From Elephas maximus indicus (Eukaryota; Chordata; Mammalia; Proboscidea; Elephantidae), in contig NC_064826.1 of NCBI RefSeq assembly GCF_024166365.1, positions 21,228,001-21,292,000 of the forward strand: a stretch of DNA of 64,000 bases. The letters run 5' to 3'. The notes beneath the pieces were generated by a model. That model ran no database searches. It saw nothing but the letters and a program-made list of their open reading frames with translations, and was not told where the DNA came from. This document shows, in pieces, positions 1 to 12,100 of the stretch (positions are counted from its first letter, which is position 1; every line of letters starts with the position of its first letter). A program made the translations under genes and the position numbers.

Positions 1-12
1 GGGACGGGGTAC

Positions 13-173
13 CTGGTTGGCAAACAGCACCATGATGGTATAGCGGCCGGGCCCCGGGGGCGTATATTTGACGGTGAAGGTGTCATTGTCATTCTTGATG
101 ATGTCAAAGTCAATGTCAGCCTCTGCAGGGCCCACCACGCCAGGGGCGCACTTGATGCCAATGCTCACATCGC
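13..173 (-). CDS. FLNC: FLNC exon 16 (Ig repeat 6), last exon in the window
   Basis: 161 nt, acceptor CCTCAG|GCGATG, donor AACCAG|GTACCC. Encodes [20 protein letters not shown] to [10 protein letters not shown]. The rest of the gene lies left of position 1. Confidence 0.96.
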
Positions 174-3100
174 CTGAGGAGAGGCAGTACTTAGCTGTGA
201 GTAGGGTGCTCAACAACCACCCCCAAATGACGAGTCCCACTAGAGCGCAGCTGCCGGAAACAGGCTCTGGTCAGAGCCGCGGCCCCACACACCCCAGCTC
301 CACCCCCAAGCCCCTGGCCCACCCCCCACTCCAGGGCTGGCCTCACACCTTGGCCGGCCTCGCTGCAGTCCACCGTGAAGTAGGTGGGTTCGTTGGCCTT
401 GAGGCCTGTCTTCTCCACGCCAGGGCCATACACCTTCACTCGCTCGGGGTGACTGCCCTCTCCCACATTTACCTGTGGGGAGGAAGCAATGCTCAGCACA
501 GTACCTCTCCTTCAAAGCCTACGCCCTCCCCAGTACTACCCGCCCCAGCCTTGGACCAGTTTTAGCCTCCTCCTGGAGGCCTTCAGATCGGGAGGGGTGG
601 CGGGACCCAGGGACAACCAATGTATCCTGCGTGGGGCTCCACCCTTCCTCTGGGACTTCTGGCAATGAGCGTGGGGCAGGGCATGGAGGACCAACCCGGA
701 AGGGGCTCTTGGGCACGTTGACGCCTCCCCAGGAGATGATGATGGTGTGCTTGATGGGCTTGGTGGGCACGTAGGAGCAGCGGAAGGTGCCATCACCGTT
801 GGGGATCACCTTGACGTCGATGGGGCAGCCCTCGGCATCCTGCAGACATCCCCCAAGCAGGGTTCAGAGTGGGCTTTGGCCTCCTTGGAGCACCTGTGCC
901 CTCTGTTGGCCTCAGGTCTGACTTGGCTGTCCTCTTTACACACCCCCCACACGTTCACTGCCCCTCAGCACCCCACTGACGACAGGTGCAGGCAAGCCCA
1001 GTGCCACGTGCTCTAGTGGCCAGAGACCACCCTGCGAACCAGGAGATCTGGGTCCAGGCCATCTTCGAGGCCTTTCTCATTTCTGAAGTGTGTAGGTGGG
1101 GGGAGAAAAACAACCCAAAACAAATCCATTGCTGGGGAATCCATTCAGACTCATGGCGACCCCATGTGTTACAGTTGCTGGGAAAGAGGTTAGTTCCTAA
1201 ATCCTGAATAACGACCTTTTAAAGACGAATCATCTACTTGACCCTTCAAGGATACGTTCATTAACCTCTAGGGGACAATGGACACCAGTTTGAGAAACCG
1301 ACTCAGGAAACCAGTGTCTTATTCAATGAAATCGTCCTTCCATGACAAATTATTGGTGCAAATGTAAGTACTATTATCATAATCGTTAAAGTACATTTTT
1401 GAAAGAAGCACAATGGTGGCACAATGGTTAAAGTGCTCATGCTTGGCTGCTAAAGGAAAGGTGGCAGTTCAAAACCACCAGCTGCTCCTCAGGAGAAAAG
1501 ACTTGGCAATCTGCTCCCTTAAAAACTTACAGCCTACGAAACCCTATGGCGTAGTTCTACTCTGTTCTATAGGGCTGCTATGAGTCGGAATCCTGTGGAC
1601 CCCTGATAATTGGCCTTGACTTTCCCAGATGCTGCAACTTCCCGTCTGGAGGTGCTGCCCCCAGCCCCTAGCCCTCCTAGGGCTTCTGCTCCTGGTGAGG
1701 GCAGTAGAGATTGGGCAATGTCGCACCTGGGCATAAAGCTTCAGGTCTCCCTTGCCAGCTAAGCGGGCATCAATGGTGAACTCCGCGGGCTTGTCCACAA
1801 TGCAGCCAGTGGGCTCCAGGCCTGGCCCAAAGGCCTTTACCTGTCAGTGGCAAGAGCAGAGGCTGGGTAGGGGCTGGAGGAGGGCCAGCTCCGCCCCCCA
1901 GGCCCAGCACGAGGGCTGGGGCTGCACCTTATCTGGGAAGCAGTCGGGTGGGGCTGGCTGGATGTGGGCAATGAAGGGTGAGTCACGGATGTCCTCGTCG
2001 TCACAGATGACATGCACAGCATACTCGCCGGGCTCCGTGGGCCAGTACCGCACGTCGCAGGAGCCATCGCCCTTGTCATCACACTCGATCTTGGCCTGGG
2101 AGGGCCCCTCGATGGAGAAGCCTGGGTGCAAGGTGGGGGGATCTTCCCCTCAAACCCTGGTCGCCCCTGTGTCCCATCTCCCTGTCTCATCCCATCACTC
2201 CCGAGCATTCCCGCCTCCTGTCCTCAGTTGCTCCCCAGCGTCTACACCTTCTGGCCCTCCGTCACCCCCCAGGGACCCCCAGCATTCCCACCTTCTGCCA
2301 ACCAGCTACTTACCCAGTGTCCCCACTTCCGTGCCAATGGCCTCCACCACAAAGTCGGCGGACTTGCCCACCTGGCCAGTCTCCAAGCCAGGCCCCCAGG
2401 CCCGTACCTTCTGTACTCCTGCCTCGGGGCTCACCTGCACCTCAAAGGGACTGGGGCAAAGGGGGAGCTGGCGTCAGTGCCAGAGTGCCCCTGTCCAAGG
2501 CGCCCTCCTCTCTGTCCTCAGGTTCCCAGGCAGCCCGTCTCCTTGCTCCCTCTCACCCCAAGATGGTCTGGGGAGGAAGGCAGGGGGTGACAGGGCTTAC
2601 CTGCGGGGGATGGCATAGCCGCCCCAGGTGATGGTCACCACATACTTTCCGGGCACCACGGGGTAGTACTCGCACTCGAACACACCGTCCCCAGCCTCCC
2701 GTACCTTCACCGGCTCCTCTGTGCCCTCTGAGGAGATGTGGGAGTGGGTCAACGGTGTCAGTCCAGCCCCTGAATTCCCTTAGCCAGGCCCCTCAGTGGG
2801 TCCTTGGATACCCAGGCCCAGCCTAAGGGCAGAGCTGAAACCCAGGGCAGGGTCCACATGTCACCCCTGTGCACAACGTAGGGTGAGGGTCGCTTCCAGC
2901 TTGTAGACAGGAAAACTGAGGCAGAGAGGAGATGATGGGCCTGAGACCCTCTGGTGCGTCTGCTCACTGTGTCTCTTTGGAGAACAGAAGAGGGGTCTCC
3001 TCCATGGGGCGAGGAGCTGGGTATCACTGCTCTCAGGGAGCCATAACTACTGGCCCTATTTCTCCCTGCCCCCTCCCCGGCCCTGGGACCCAGCACTCAC

Positions 3101-6100
3101 TTGGCCCCTTGACTGTGACCTTGAGCTCCCCGCTGCCAGCGCCCTTGGTGAACACCTTGAAGTCAGCCACCTCTTTCACACGCACACCCTTGGGCTGCAG
3201 GCCCCGCCCAGAGGCCCGGCAGGCATTGGGGTTGCAGGCTGAGGGGAGGAGGAGGAGGTAGGTTGGGGGTGCTGGGTGGCCCTGGACAGAGCCTCAGCCC
3301 CTCACCCCTCATCCCCCCTCACTGAGCATAGTCCTGCTGACCCCTCCAAGGCACAGGCCATGGCCTCATGCACCCCTGCCCTGCGCCCCTTATGTCCCCG
3401 CACAACTGGGACTGCTGGCAGCCATGCTGGGCAGGGAACTGGCTACAGCCTCTGGATCGGGCAGGTCCCAGGAAACCCTCTGGCTGGGATTCTAAGTCAC
3501 TGCCACTTGGGACAAAGGCATGGCAGAGCCTGGACAGAGAGTTGAGCTAAGGGACACCGGAAAGGGTCATCCACCTAGAGCCATCATAGCACCCTTAGAA
3601 ACTAAGTCATGCCACAAACACTCAGTGATGCCACAGAACAATAGATATTCCATATGAGAGGAAGTCTGGCCCAGAACACTGCAGTGGCACAGAACCCAGA
3701 CCCTGCCACTGCACACAGACAAAAGAATGGTGATCTCAGCCTGCCATGGAACACAAAAAGTGGCACACAACCCATTGTGGGGCCACAGACAGGCAGGGGA
3801 TTGTAATCGCAGCCTGCCACGGAACACAGGCAATGGTACAGAACCCGGGCTGACCATGGAATCCAGGCAATGGCACGGAACCTGGGCCTGCCACACATCA
3901 CAGGCAATGGCACAGAACCTGGGCCTGCCACAGAACCCAGGCAATAGCACAGAACCTGGGCCTGCCACAGATCACAGGCAATGGTACAGAACCTGGGCCT
4001 GCCACAGAACCCAGGCAATGGCACAGAATCTAGACTTTATCACAGAAATCATCAGGCAAGTGGCAAAGACACTAGATATGCCACAGAACACAGGCAATGG
4101 CACGGAACCTGAAGCCTGCCACAGAATGCCACGGAACACAGGCAATGGCATGGAACCTGGGGTCTGTCACAGAATGCCACGGAACACAGGCAATGGCACA
4201 GAACCTGGGGCCTGTCACAAAATGCCACAGAACACAGACAATGGCACAGAACCCAGGGCCTGTCACAGAATGCCATGGAACAGGAGATTCCACACTGCCT
4301 GGGCCATGCCACACAGCATAGGTAAGGCCGGTCAGCTATGGCCATGCCTGGCCCAGCCTCTGCTGGAGAGTACTAACGTGGGGCCACTCTCTTGGCCTGG
4401 CAGACGATGGGCATGGAGGGGGCGAGCGGCAGCTGGGGTACTGAGTAGCGGGGAGAGAAGCAAGTGGGGGAGTTACCAACTGAGGGCCTACAGGTATGTG
4501 CAGGTGCTTCCCACACATGCCCCACCCACATGGACTTATAACTTCCCCCTCAACCCTTCCAAGGTGGCACCTGTTCTGCCTGTCCTTCACTGAGGCCTCT
4601 TTGGGGGGCAGAGGGTAGAGAGGATGATAGGATGGGGTCTCTCCAGAGCCCCAGCCCTGGCTGCTCCTTCTGCCCATCTTACACCTTCAGATAGCGGCCC
4701 CCACCACCCTATGGACTTAGAGCCTCATTTCCCATAAGTTCTAGGACCCAGAATCTCAGGGCAGCCTCGCTGGTCCTGGTGAGGGTAATTGTGGGGATGG
4801 GTGAAGGGCTCTTACCTTCCGCCACATGGACAGGGAAAGGGCTGCGGGTGATGGGGGCACCAGCAAAGGCCACGTGTACTGTGTGTGGCCCTTCCATGAC
4901 AGGCCTGTAGGTGCAGCGGAACGTGCTGTCACCCTTGTCCTCCAAGGCCACCTCCACTGTGTCCCGCCGGCCCTGCGGGTCCACGATCACCACGGCAACA
5001 TCCCCAGTGCCGGCCCCTGCCATAGACACCGGCCATCAGCACTCATTTGACACACAGCTGTCAGGGCGCCCACTTCCTGGGACCTCTACCCCAGCCCTTT
5101 TCCACACCCCACACCCAATACCACAAGCCAGGGGCTGCCCACCTGCCCCCCCAGGCCCATCCTTACCTGCAGTATAGATATCAAAGTAGGTGGGTTTGTT
5201 GGCCACGTTACCCACAGGCTCCAGGCCAGGGCCGCGGGCTGACACCTTGCTGGCATCCCCCAGAGCCATGCCCACGTTCACCTCAAAGGGACTGCGTTCG
5301 ATGTTCTGGCCAGCAAAGAGCACGGTCACCTAAGGGTCAGGGGTCAAAGGTTAGCTTCCAGGTGAGAGCCTCTGAGAGGTGGGGGAGGGCAGAGCAGGGC
5401 CAAGGAGGGTGAGGGGCAGGTGGTTGGTACCCTGGGGGAGAAGAGGGTTGTATGAGCTGAGAGGGGGTCCATTCAGCCTGAGCCAAGGGTGTGAACGAAC
5501 AGGAGGGCAGATGAGGGCCTATGGGGATACCTTGTGCAATCCAGCAACCTTGGGCACATAGGAGACAGCATAGGTTCGGTCCTTGTCGTTGTTGGGGACC
5601 ACCTTGGCCTGATGGGAAGAAGAAGATTGTAAGTCATGGCGGCTGTAGCCTTTCCTGAACTCACAGCCCCACGCAGCCCCTATGGTGAGGCCTCCCCCAG
5701 GCGGGTGGCTTTAGCCAGCACCTTCAGGCCATCCTCTTTTTGGCCCTGTGTCCTCCGGTTCCAGCCCCATGCTAACCCCTCCTGCCCCAGCGGTCCCCCG
5801 CACCTCCTCGGTGTGGCCCTCGGGATCCTCAATGTAGACCAGCACCTCGCCCACGCCGGCGTCCACAGTCTGCACGGTGAAGTGGGCAGGCTGCAGCACA
5901 GTGTTGCCTTGGGGCTCAATGCCTGGGGGCAGAGGCAGAGCCAGGTTACTGAGGGGGCACACACAGGTGCAGAGGTGCCCAGGGAGGGCTGCCGGGCTGA
6001 GCACCTACCAGGCCCATAGGCGATGGCCTTCTTGGGGTTCAGCTGTTTGGAGCGGACAGGGGCACCTGGCTTGAGCTTGGCCTTGGGGAACTGGGACAGG

Positions 6101-9100
6101 TAGGTCATGACGGAATGCTCATCCACATTGGGGTCTACAATCTCCTCAGGGGCAATCACCTGCCACGGGGAGGAAAGGAGTTACACAGCCCACTGTGCCC
6201 GGCAGCCCCAGTCCTCACCTGCCTCCTGGCCAGGTGTCCTTGTAGACCCAACTTCCATCTTTAGGCCCCCTGCCAGTGGCCCCATCCCGTCTGCGAGTGT
6301 ACCTGGGGCACGCCGAGCCAGTCGTCCGCCTGCTGCATGGCCTCCCGGGCATTCTCCACAGGTTGGTTGGGGTCCCAGGCTTCCCAGTCAGGACAGAGAC
6401 CTAGAGAGATGGGGAGGACGATGAGGGGAAACCAGTCACCCAGAACAGACGCATTCGTTCACCCTACACCCTCATGGACTGTGGGTGTGCACCCCTCCCC
6501 AGCCAGCTCGAGGCCCCTGAACCAGCCAGGTACCTGCTGACCACCAAGGCTGTGGCCCATCAGCTGGGGTGCCCATCTCTGCTCAGAGGCCCAGCAGCCT
6601 TCCCTAGCACCAACAATGAGGCCTTTCTGCCCTGGCTGACGCAGCCTGGCACTAGCCCTAACAGCCAGCCTCCTGCCTGCTCAGGCTGCAGCACAGACCC
6701 TGAACACCAAGCCCCTGAGAGGGCTCCCCTCCCAGACCCCTCTTGCCTCATTGCAGCTGCTCCAGGGGTGAAGGGGTCACAGTCTGTCCCATGTATGTCC
6801 CTAGGTCTCCTCACAGCTGTTCTGAAGTCCTAGATCTCTAAGCATACATCCCACACCTGCCTGAGGGCATAAGACTCCCTCTCCCTGCTAACTGGCCACC
6901 TGGGGAAACTGAGGCTTTGAAGGATGAATTCTCCAAAGCTGCCCAGAGCCCAGCCCTCCTAATGTTAAAAACGCTGAGGGAGCCCCAGATCGCTCCTGTG
7001 AAAGGGGGCCGGGGTACTTGGTCCTGGCCAGGACTGGAGGTGGGGGCACTCTCACATGGCGGGGAGGGGGCTGGCTCAAAGGCTGGAATCCATGACTGGC
7101 CAGAACAGCTGAGCTCACTGCTGGCAGCTACACCAGCTATGGGCAATGGCTCAGCAGTTGGGAATGCTTCCCAGGCGGCTGGTGCCCCTGCCTCCCACCC
7201 CCTGCTCCCCGGCTGACCCCAGGGCGGGGAAGGATTCTCCCAAGGGGCCATGGCTCCCCAGGTTCAGGGCTAACCAACCCAGAGTGGAAAAAGCCCCATC
7301 TTCTCACGAGACGAGGGTCAGAAAGGAAATGGTGCACGGGGTGGGGCTCTAGCCTGTGCTGCCTCAGTTTCCTTGTGGCCCTGATCAGCCCCCACCCGAC
7401 CAGGCCAGGACCTACATTGAGGGGGCAGGGCTGGGTCACCTGCCACTTGGCAGCGCCATGCCAGCCTCAGTCCACATCATCCCGGGCCTCAGCCTCTTCT
7501 CAAAGCTGTCCCAGGGTCTCACAAAGGAGCACTCGGCAGTGCCCAGGTGTCAAAGTAGAGAGCACGTGGAGCAGGGTGTCCTGGCCGGGGGATCGAGGTT
7601 CAGTTCTGCCAGACAAGCCAAGAGACCCTGGACAAGTCACTGGCTCTCTCTGGCCCTCAACATCCTTGTCTGTAAAATGAGGGGCTCTAAGCCCTTCCTA
7701 CCCCTGTAGAATCTGGCACACCCAGCAGTGGAGGCCTGACTCCAGCATGAATCTCAGCTGGAGGAGAGGGAGCCCCACAGGGGTGCATTCTGACAACTGT
7801 GAGCCTTGGTAGGATTGGCTCATCCTAGCTCTCCTTCCAGCTGAGGGCTCCTCAAGATACCCGCTGGCCCACTCACCAGGGGCACAGTTGTCCACCAGGG
7901 CGCCGAGAGCTTTGCCATCCTGCCAGTCTCGGTTGAAGTTGGTGATGGGCAGCTGGGGCACCTTGTTCTGGATCCAGCCGAGCAGGCGCTGCTTGGGCGT
8001 CTGCTTGCGGGCGTCCTCGTCGTCCTCATCCTCCCACATGGGCATGGAGATGGAGTAGTGCAGGATTAGGGTCCAGATCAGGCCCAAGATCAGCTTCAAG
8101 TTCCCATCCACGATGGCCTTGCTGTCTGCAGAGCACAGAGAACCAGCTGGGCTCAGGAAGCCCACCCTCCGACCCAGGGTACCTTCTGCACCTGCCCAGC
8201 TATGGGGAGGGTGCTCCCAAGGCAGCTGCTACAGCGCTGGGCTCAGGCCTCCTATTTCTGGAACCTACCGCCTCCCTCTCAGCCTACTAGGTGCAAAGTG
8301 GAGATGCCAAGTCCTTCAGGGGCCTCCTCCCTTCAGAATGAGGCTGCTGCCCTGTGTACTCCTGCACAGATACTCTTGCCTGTTAGAGCACTCCAGTCTG
8401 CCTCCTATCGGCTATAGCCATCCCTACAATTATCCAGGATCTGTCTGGCCCTACTGGTTTATAAGCCTTCTGGGGGCAGACACTAGTTTTTTTGTTTAAT
8501 GGTTTTATCAAGGTATACTTGACATATTATAAACTGCACATGTTAAAGAGTATAATTTGATAAGCTCTGACATGAAGCCAGAAAGCCATCACCCACATCA
8601 AGATAACAAACATATCCGTCACTTCCAAAAGTTTTCTTGTGTGGACCCCTTGGTAATCCCTCCCTCCTGCCCCTCCTTGCCTTTCCCTTCCTGGGTAATC
8701 ACTGATCTGCTTTGTCACTATAGATTAGCTCGAAATTCCTAGAGTTTTATACAAATGGGTGGTGCGAATGGTTAATGTGCTCGCTGCAAGCCAAAAGGTT
8801 GGTGCTTTGAGTCTACCCAGAGATTCCTTGGAAGAAAGGCCTGGCGATCTGCTTCCGAAAAATCAGCCATTGAAAACCCCATGAAGCACAGTTCTACCCA
8901 GATACAGGAGTTCAGTTAACTTGAGGGCAACTGGCTTGGTCTTTTACAGAAGTGGTATCACTGCTTTTTGTGTGTCCTCTTTCACTCCAGACCCTGGGTT
9001 TTATCTTTCTATACTCAGGGTCTAGGACTTGATGGGGCCTCAATAAATTTTGATTGAATGAATGAATATTTTAAAACATGAAGTTGCAGAGGAACAAGAC

Positions 9101-12100
9101 CAACCTGGTTTCCACCTTGATTGCCATAAAAGGCTTTTGGAACAATGGGGTCCTGGGAGGAGAGAGGGTGTCCAGCTGGCAAGCTCAGTTTGCAAATGCT
9201 GGGGGGAAATGGGATTTCACAAGAGCCTGGGACTTGTCACCGATGTAGACTGGAGTCTCAGAAGCTGAGACACGCTCCACTATCAACTCCTTTGAGGAAT
9301 ACTATGGATCAGACCTGACTCCCCCAGATTGTTCAGGCCTAGCTCCCCTTCAACAGCCAAAGCGAAACATCCAGGAGGCAGTGGCCTAGGTGGCCTAGAG
9401 TATAGATCTTTGGAATCCTCATCTGTAAAGGACAATGCAGACCTGAAAGCCATCAGCTCCAAGCTGAGCTGCTATTAAGAGGTTCAAAGGGGGCGGAAAA
9501 CTCAGCCTTGTTTACTGGCGTTGCCGAGAGATGGGAGAGTGTGGGGCTGAAGGCTCCCTGTTATACATCTTTTCCTGCCCCCCATTCCTAGATCTGGGGA
9601 AGGGTGGAAGAAGACCCAGGGCCAGGGAACTCCAGCATCCCCTACCCCACCCCACCCCACTTGCCCCAGGAGGGAACCTTGGTCTTCCAGTCCCTCCGGC
9701 GGCAGGCTGGCCCCTAGGTTCCCCACCCTCTCACTGATTCATCCTTCCTTCCCCAGCAGCTCCCCAGCCCACCCCCTTTCCCCTGGCTCCACTGCAGCAC
9801 AATGGTTTGGCAGCTTTCACATTCCATGACATACTCGCTCCCGGCCTCCCAAAGCTCTGCTCTCTCGATGGCACAAACACACCCACAGTGCATTCACACA
9901 GTCTTGACACCCCAGTGCCCCTCGACCTCTTGCAGCCCTGACAGTCTCCAAAGCCAGCACTCACCACCCAGCAGGGCTTCCTGCAGCGGGCTGGGGCCAG
10001 ACCCCCTAAAGGGAGGGAGGGAGACCTTGAGACTGCTGGGGGCTGGGAGGGGATGTGTGGGGTGATCATTCATACTTGCTGGAGAGCGAGGTTTCTCCCC
10101 AGCAACTGGCCCAGGGCCAGACAGCAAGTGGTCCATGGCTTGGGGCGGGGGAGGGACTGCGGCCGGGGCCGAGTCCCACTCTGGAAGCTGTGACCTTCCT
10201 CTCCCTCCTTCCCCTTGGAGGCCTGGGGAGGGGAGCTCAGCTCTAGCCAGGCTTCCTCCCTCATAACTCCCCCAAGCCCTCTTCTCGCCTGCCTAGGGAT
10301 ACCCCCAAAGGAGCGGGAGGAGCCAGAAGCCAGTCCCTGAGCCGCCCCTGCCCCCAGGCCTCAAGTGGAGGGGGAGGAGGAGAGAGGGCTGGGCCGAGGG
10401 AGGTGCTGGGACAGCTGCTGCCCCCTCCAGCCCCTCCTTCGGCTGTTGGCTCAAGGAGAAGGAATAGCAACTGGGGAACAGCTGCGGGACAGAGTTGCCT
10501 CATAGGCCTCTTTGTTCCGAGGGGCTGAGGGGGCAGTAGGGGACCTGGGCGGGGTAAGGGGGCACAAAGGGCCAGAGCTCCCCCAACTCAGGCTAAGCAC
10601 CTCTCCTCGGGTAGCTGTCTCCACTCCCAGCTCCCCCTTGGCCCCAGCTTCTCTTCTCCAAGAAGGGCCCCCCACTCAGGTGCCCAGATGCTCACCTTCA
10701 GTCTGAGACCATGCCTGGGGCAGAGGCCCCCAGAACAGCCCCTTCCCCCCAAACATGAGAAGAGGGGAACCAGGGGAAGCAGACTTCCCATGGGTTGTTC
10801 CCTCACACCTCGGGCTACCACCCCTGTAGCAGGCCCCTCCCTGCCAGCCTTAGCCCCAGCAGCTGAATTGCTGACAGCTTATCTCATCAGCTCGAGGGAG
10901 CCACTTGGCCTACTAAATGGGGACCAGCTCCCCTTCCTCTCAACTGGACGGAGGAGCTTCCCTCCTGCCCCTAGACCAGCCTTCACTTCTCCCCCTTCAG
11001 CTCAGAGCCAAGGGGCCAGGGGCCAGGCACCGCTCTGGGGGAGGGAGAGGTGCAGTCCGGAAGGATGAGGCCTGGAGAGGGACCAGTGGGGAGGGAGGTG
11101 GAGAGGCTTCCTAGCCTGTCTGTCCCGGGAGACCCCACCTGGGATAGTCAGTCCTGCCTCTCAAATTTCAGCATGCAGGGGTGACAGGGGCTGGCCAGGC
11201 TCTGACTCTCCCTCCACACTCGGTCATGTAGTCTGCAGCCCCCCACACCCCCTCACTACACACCAGAGCCCCCTCCCCCATGCCTGCCCTCAGGCTTGTC
11301 CTTCTGGAAAGCTCAGAGACATCTGCTGTGTCACGGAGGCAGGGCTATTTCCAGGCTGGAGCAGGCGGTGGGGTGAGGGCTGGGGGGGGGGGGCCAGTAT
11401 TTGGGCAGGAGGGGTAAGGCCAAGGGAGGGGACTGGACAGGGCAAAGGGCCCCAAACTGACCTCAGCTGCTAATTCAGGAGGACCAGAGATGGCCCTGAG
11501 GGACAGTGGGGGTGGACAGACAGTCCATTATCTGGGGGTGTCTCTGAGGCAGTCGTGGGGGGTTCTAGGCTACCTGGCCGGCCCATTGGGAAGCCCACAT
11601 GGAGCCCCATATGGGGCCCCTTCATGTAATTCACAGCAGAACTCTTAAGAGTTTACCCCGGGAGTGAGGGTCTTTCCCGGGACCCTGGCCTACTCAAATG
11701 ACTGTAGGGCTGGGAGGACAGGGGGCGCTACTTGCCACTCAAAACCCACCCTAGACTTCTCTGCTGCCAAGCTTAGAGTACCTCCCCACCCCCATCCCGT
11801 CCCAACACACCTTCCAAATCTGGTTACACTCAAGGACTCCCTCCTTTTACAGGCCTCCCCTCCCTCCCCGGGCCAGACCGTTAGCTGCAGCCAATCCCCA
11901 GCTTCGGGATGGGCTGGGGCCGGCCAAGGCTGGAGCCGGCTCCCTGGGCCAGGGCAGGAGGAGGCCAGGCAGGGGTTAAAGCTCCCGGCGCTGTTCAGTG
12001 CTCAGTGCCTTTTTAGGTGTTTGAGGCAGGGCCCTGCCTGCCCTGGCCCCGGGCCTGAGACCTGAGCTGAGCACAAGCCCGAAGTGGGCCTGGACGACAT

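Noticed and set aside
1752-2618. 288-codon plus-strand frame antisense to FLNC exons 11-13
   Set aside because: It spans exons and introns of the real gene in antisense, with no recognisable protein. It is a GC-driven shadow.
3829-4284. CRISPR-like array
   Set aside because: Units are directly tandem with no unique spacers, in a mammalian intron. It is a minisatellite.
3727-4593. 288-codon open frame on the plus strand over the FLNC intron 8 minisatellite
   Set aside because: Openness follows from a stop-poor tandem repeat. No domain, and it ends in ordinary intron sequence.
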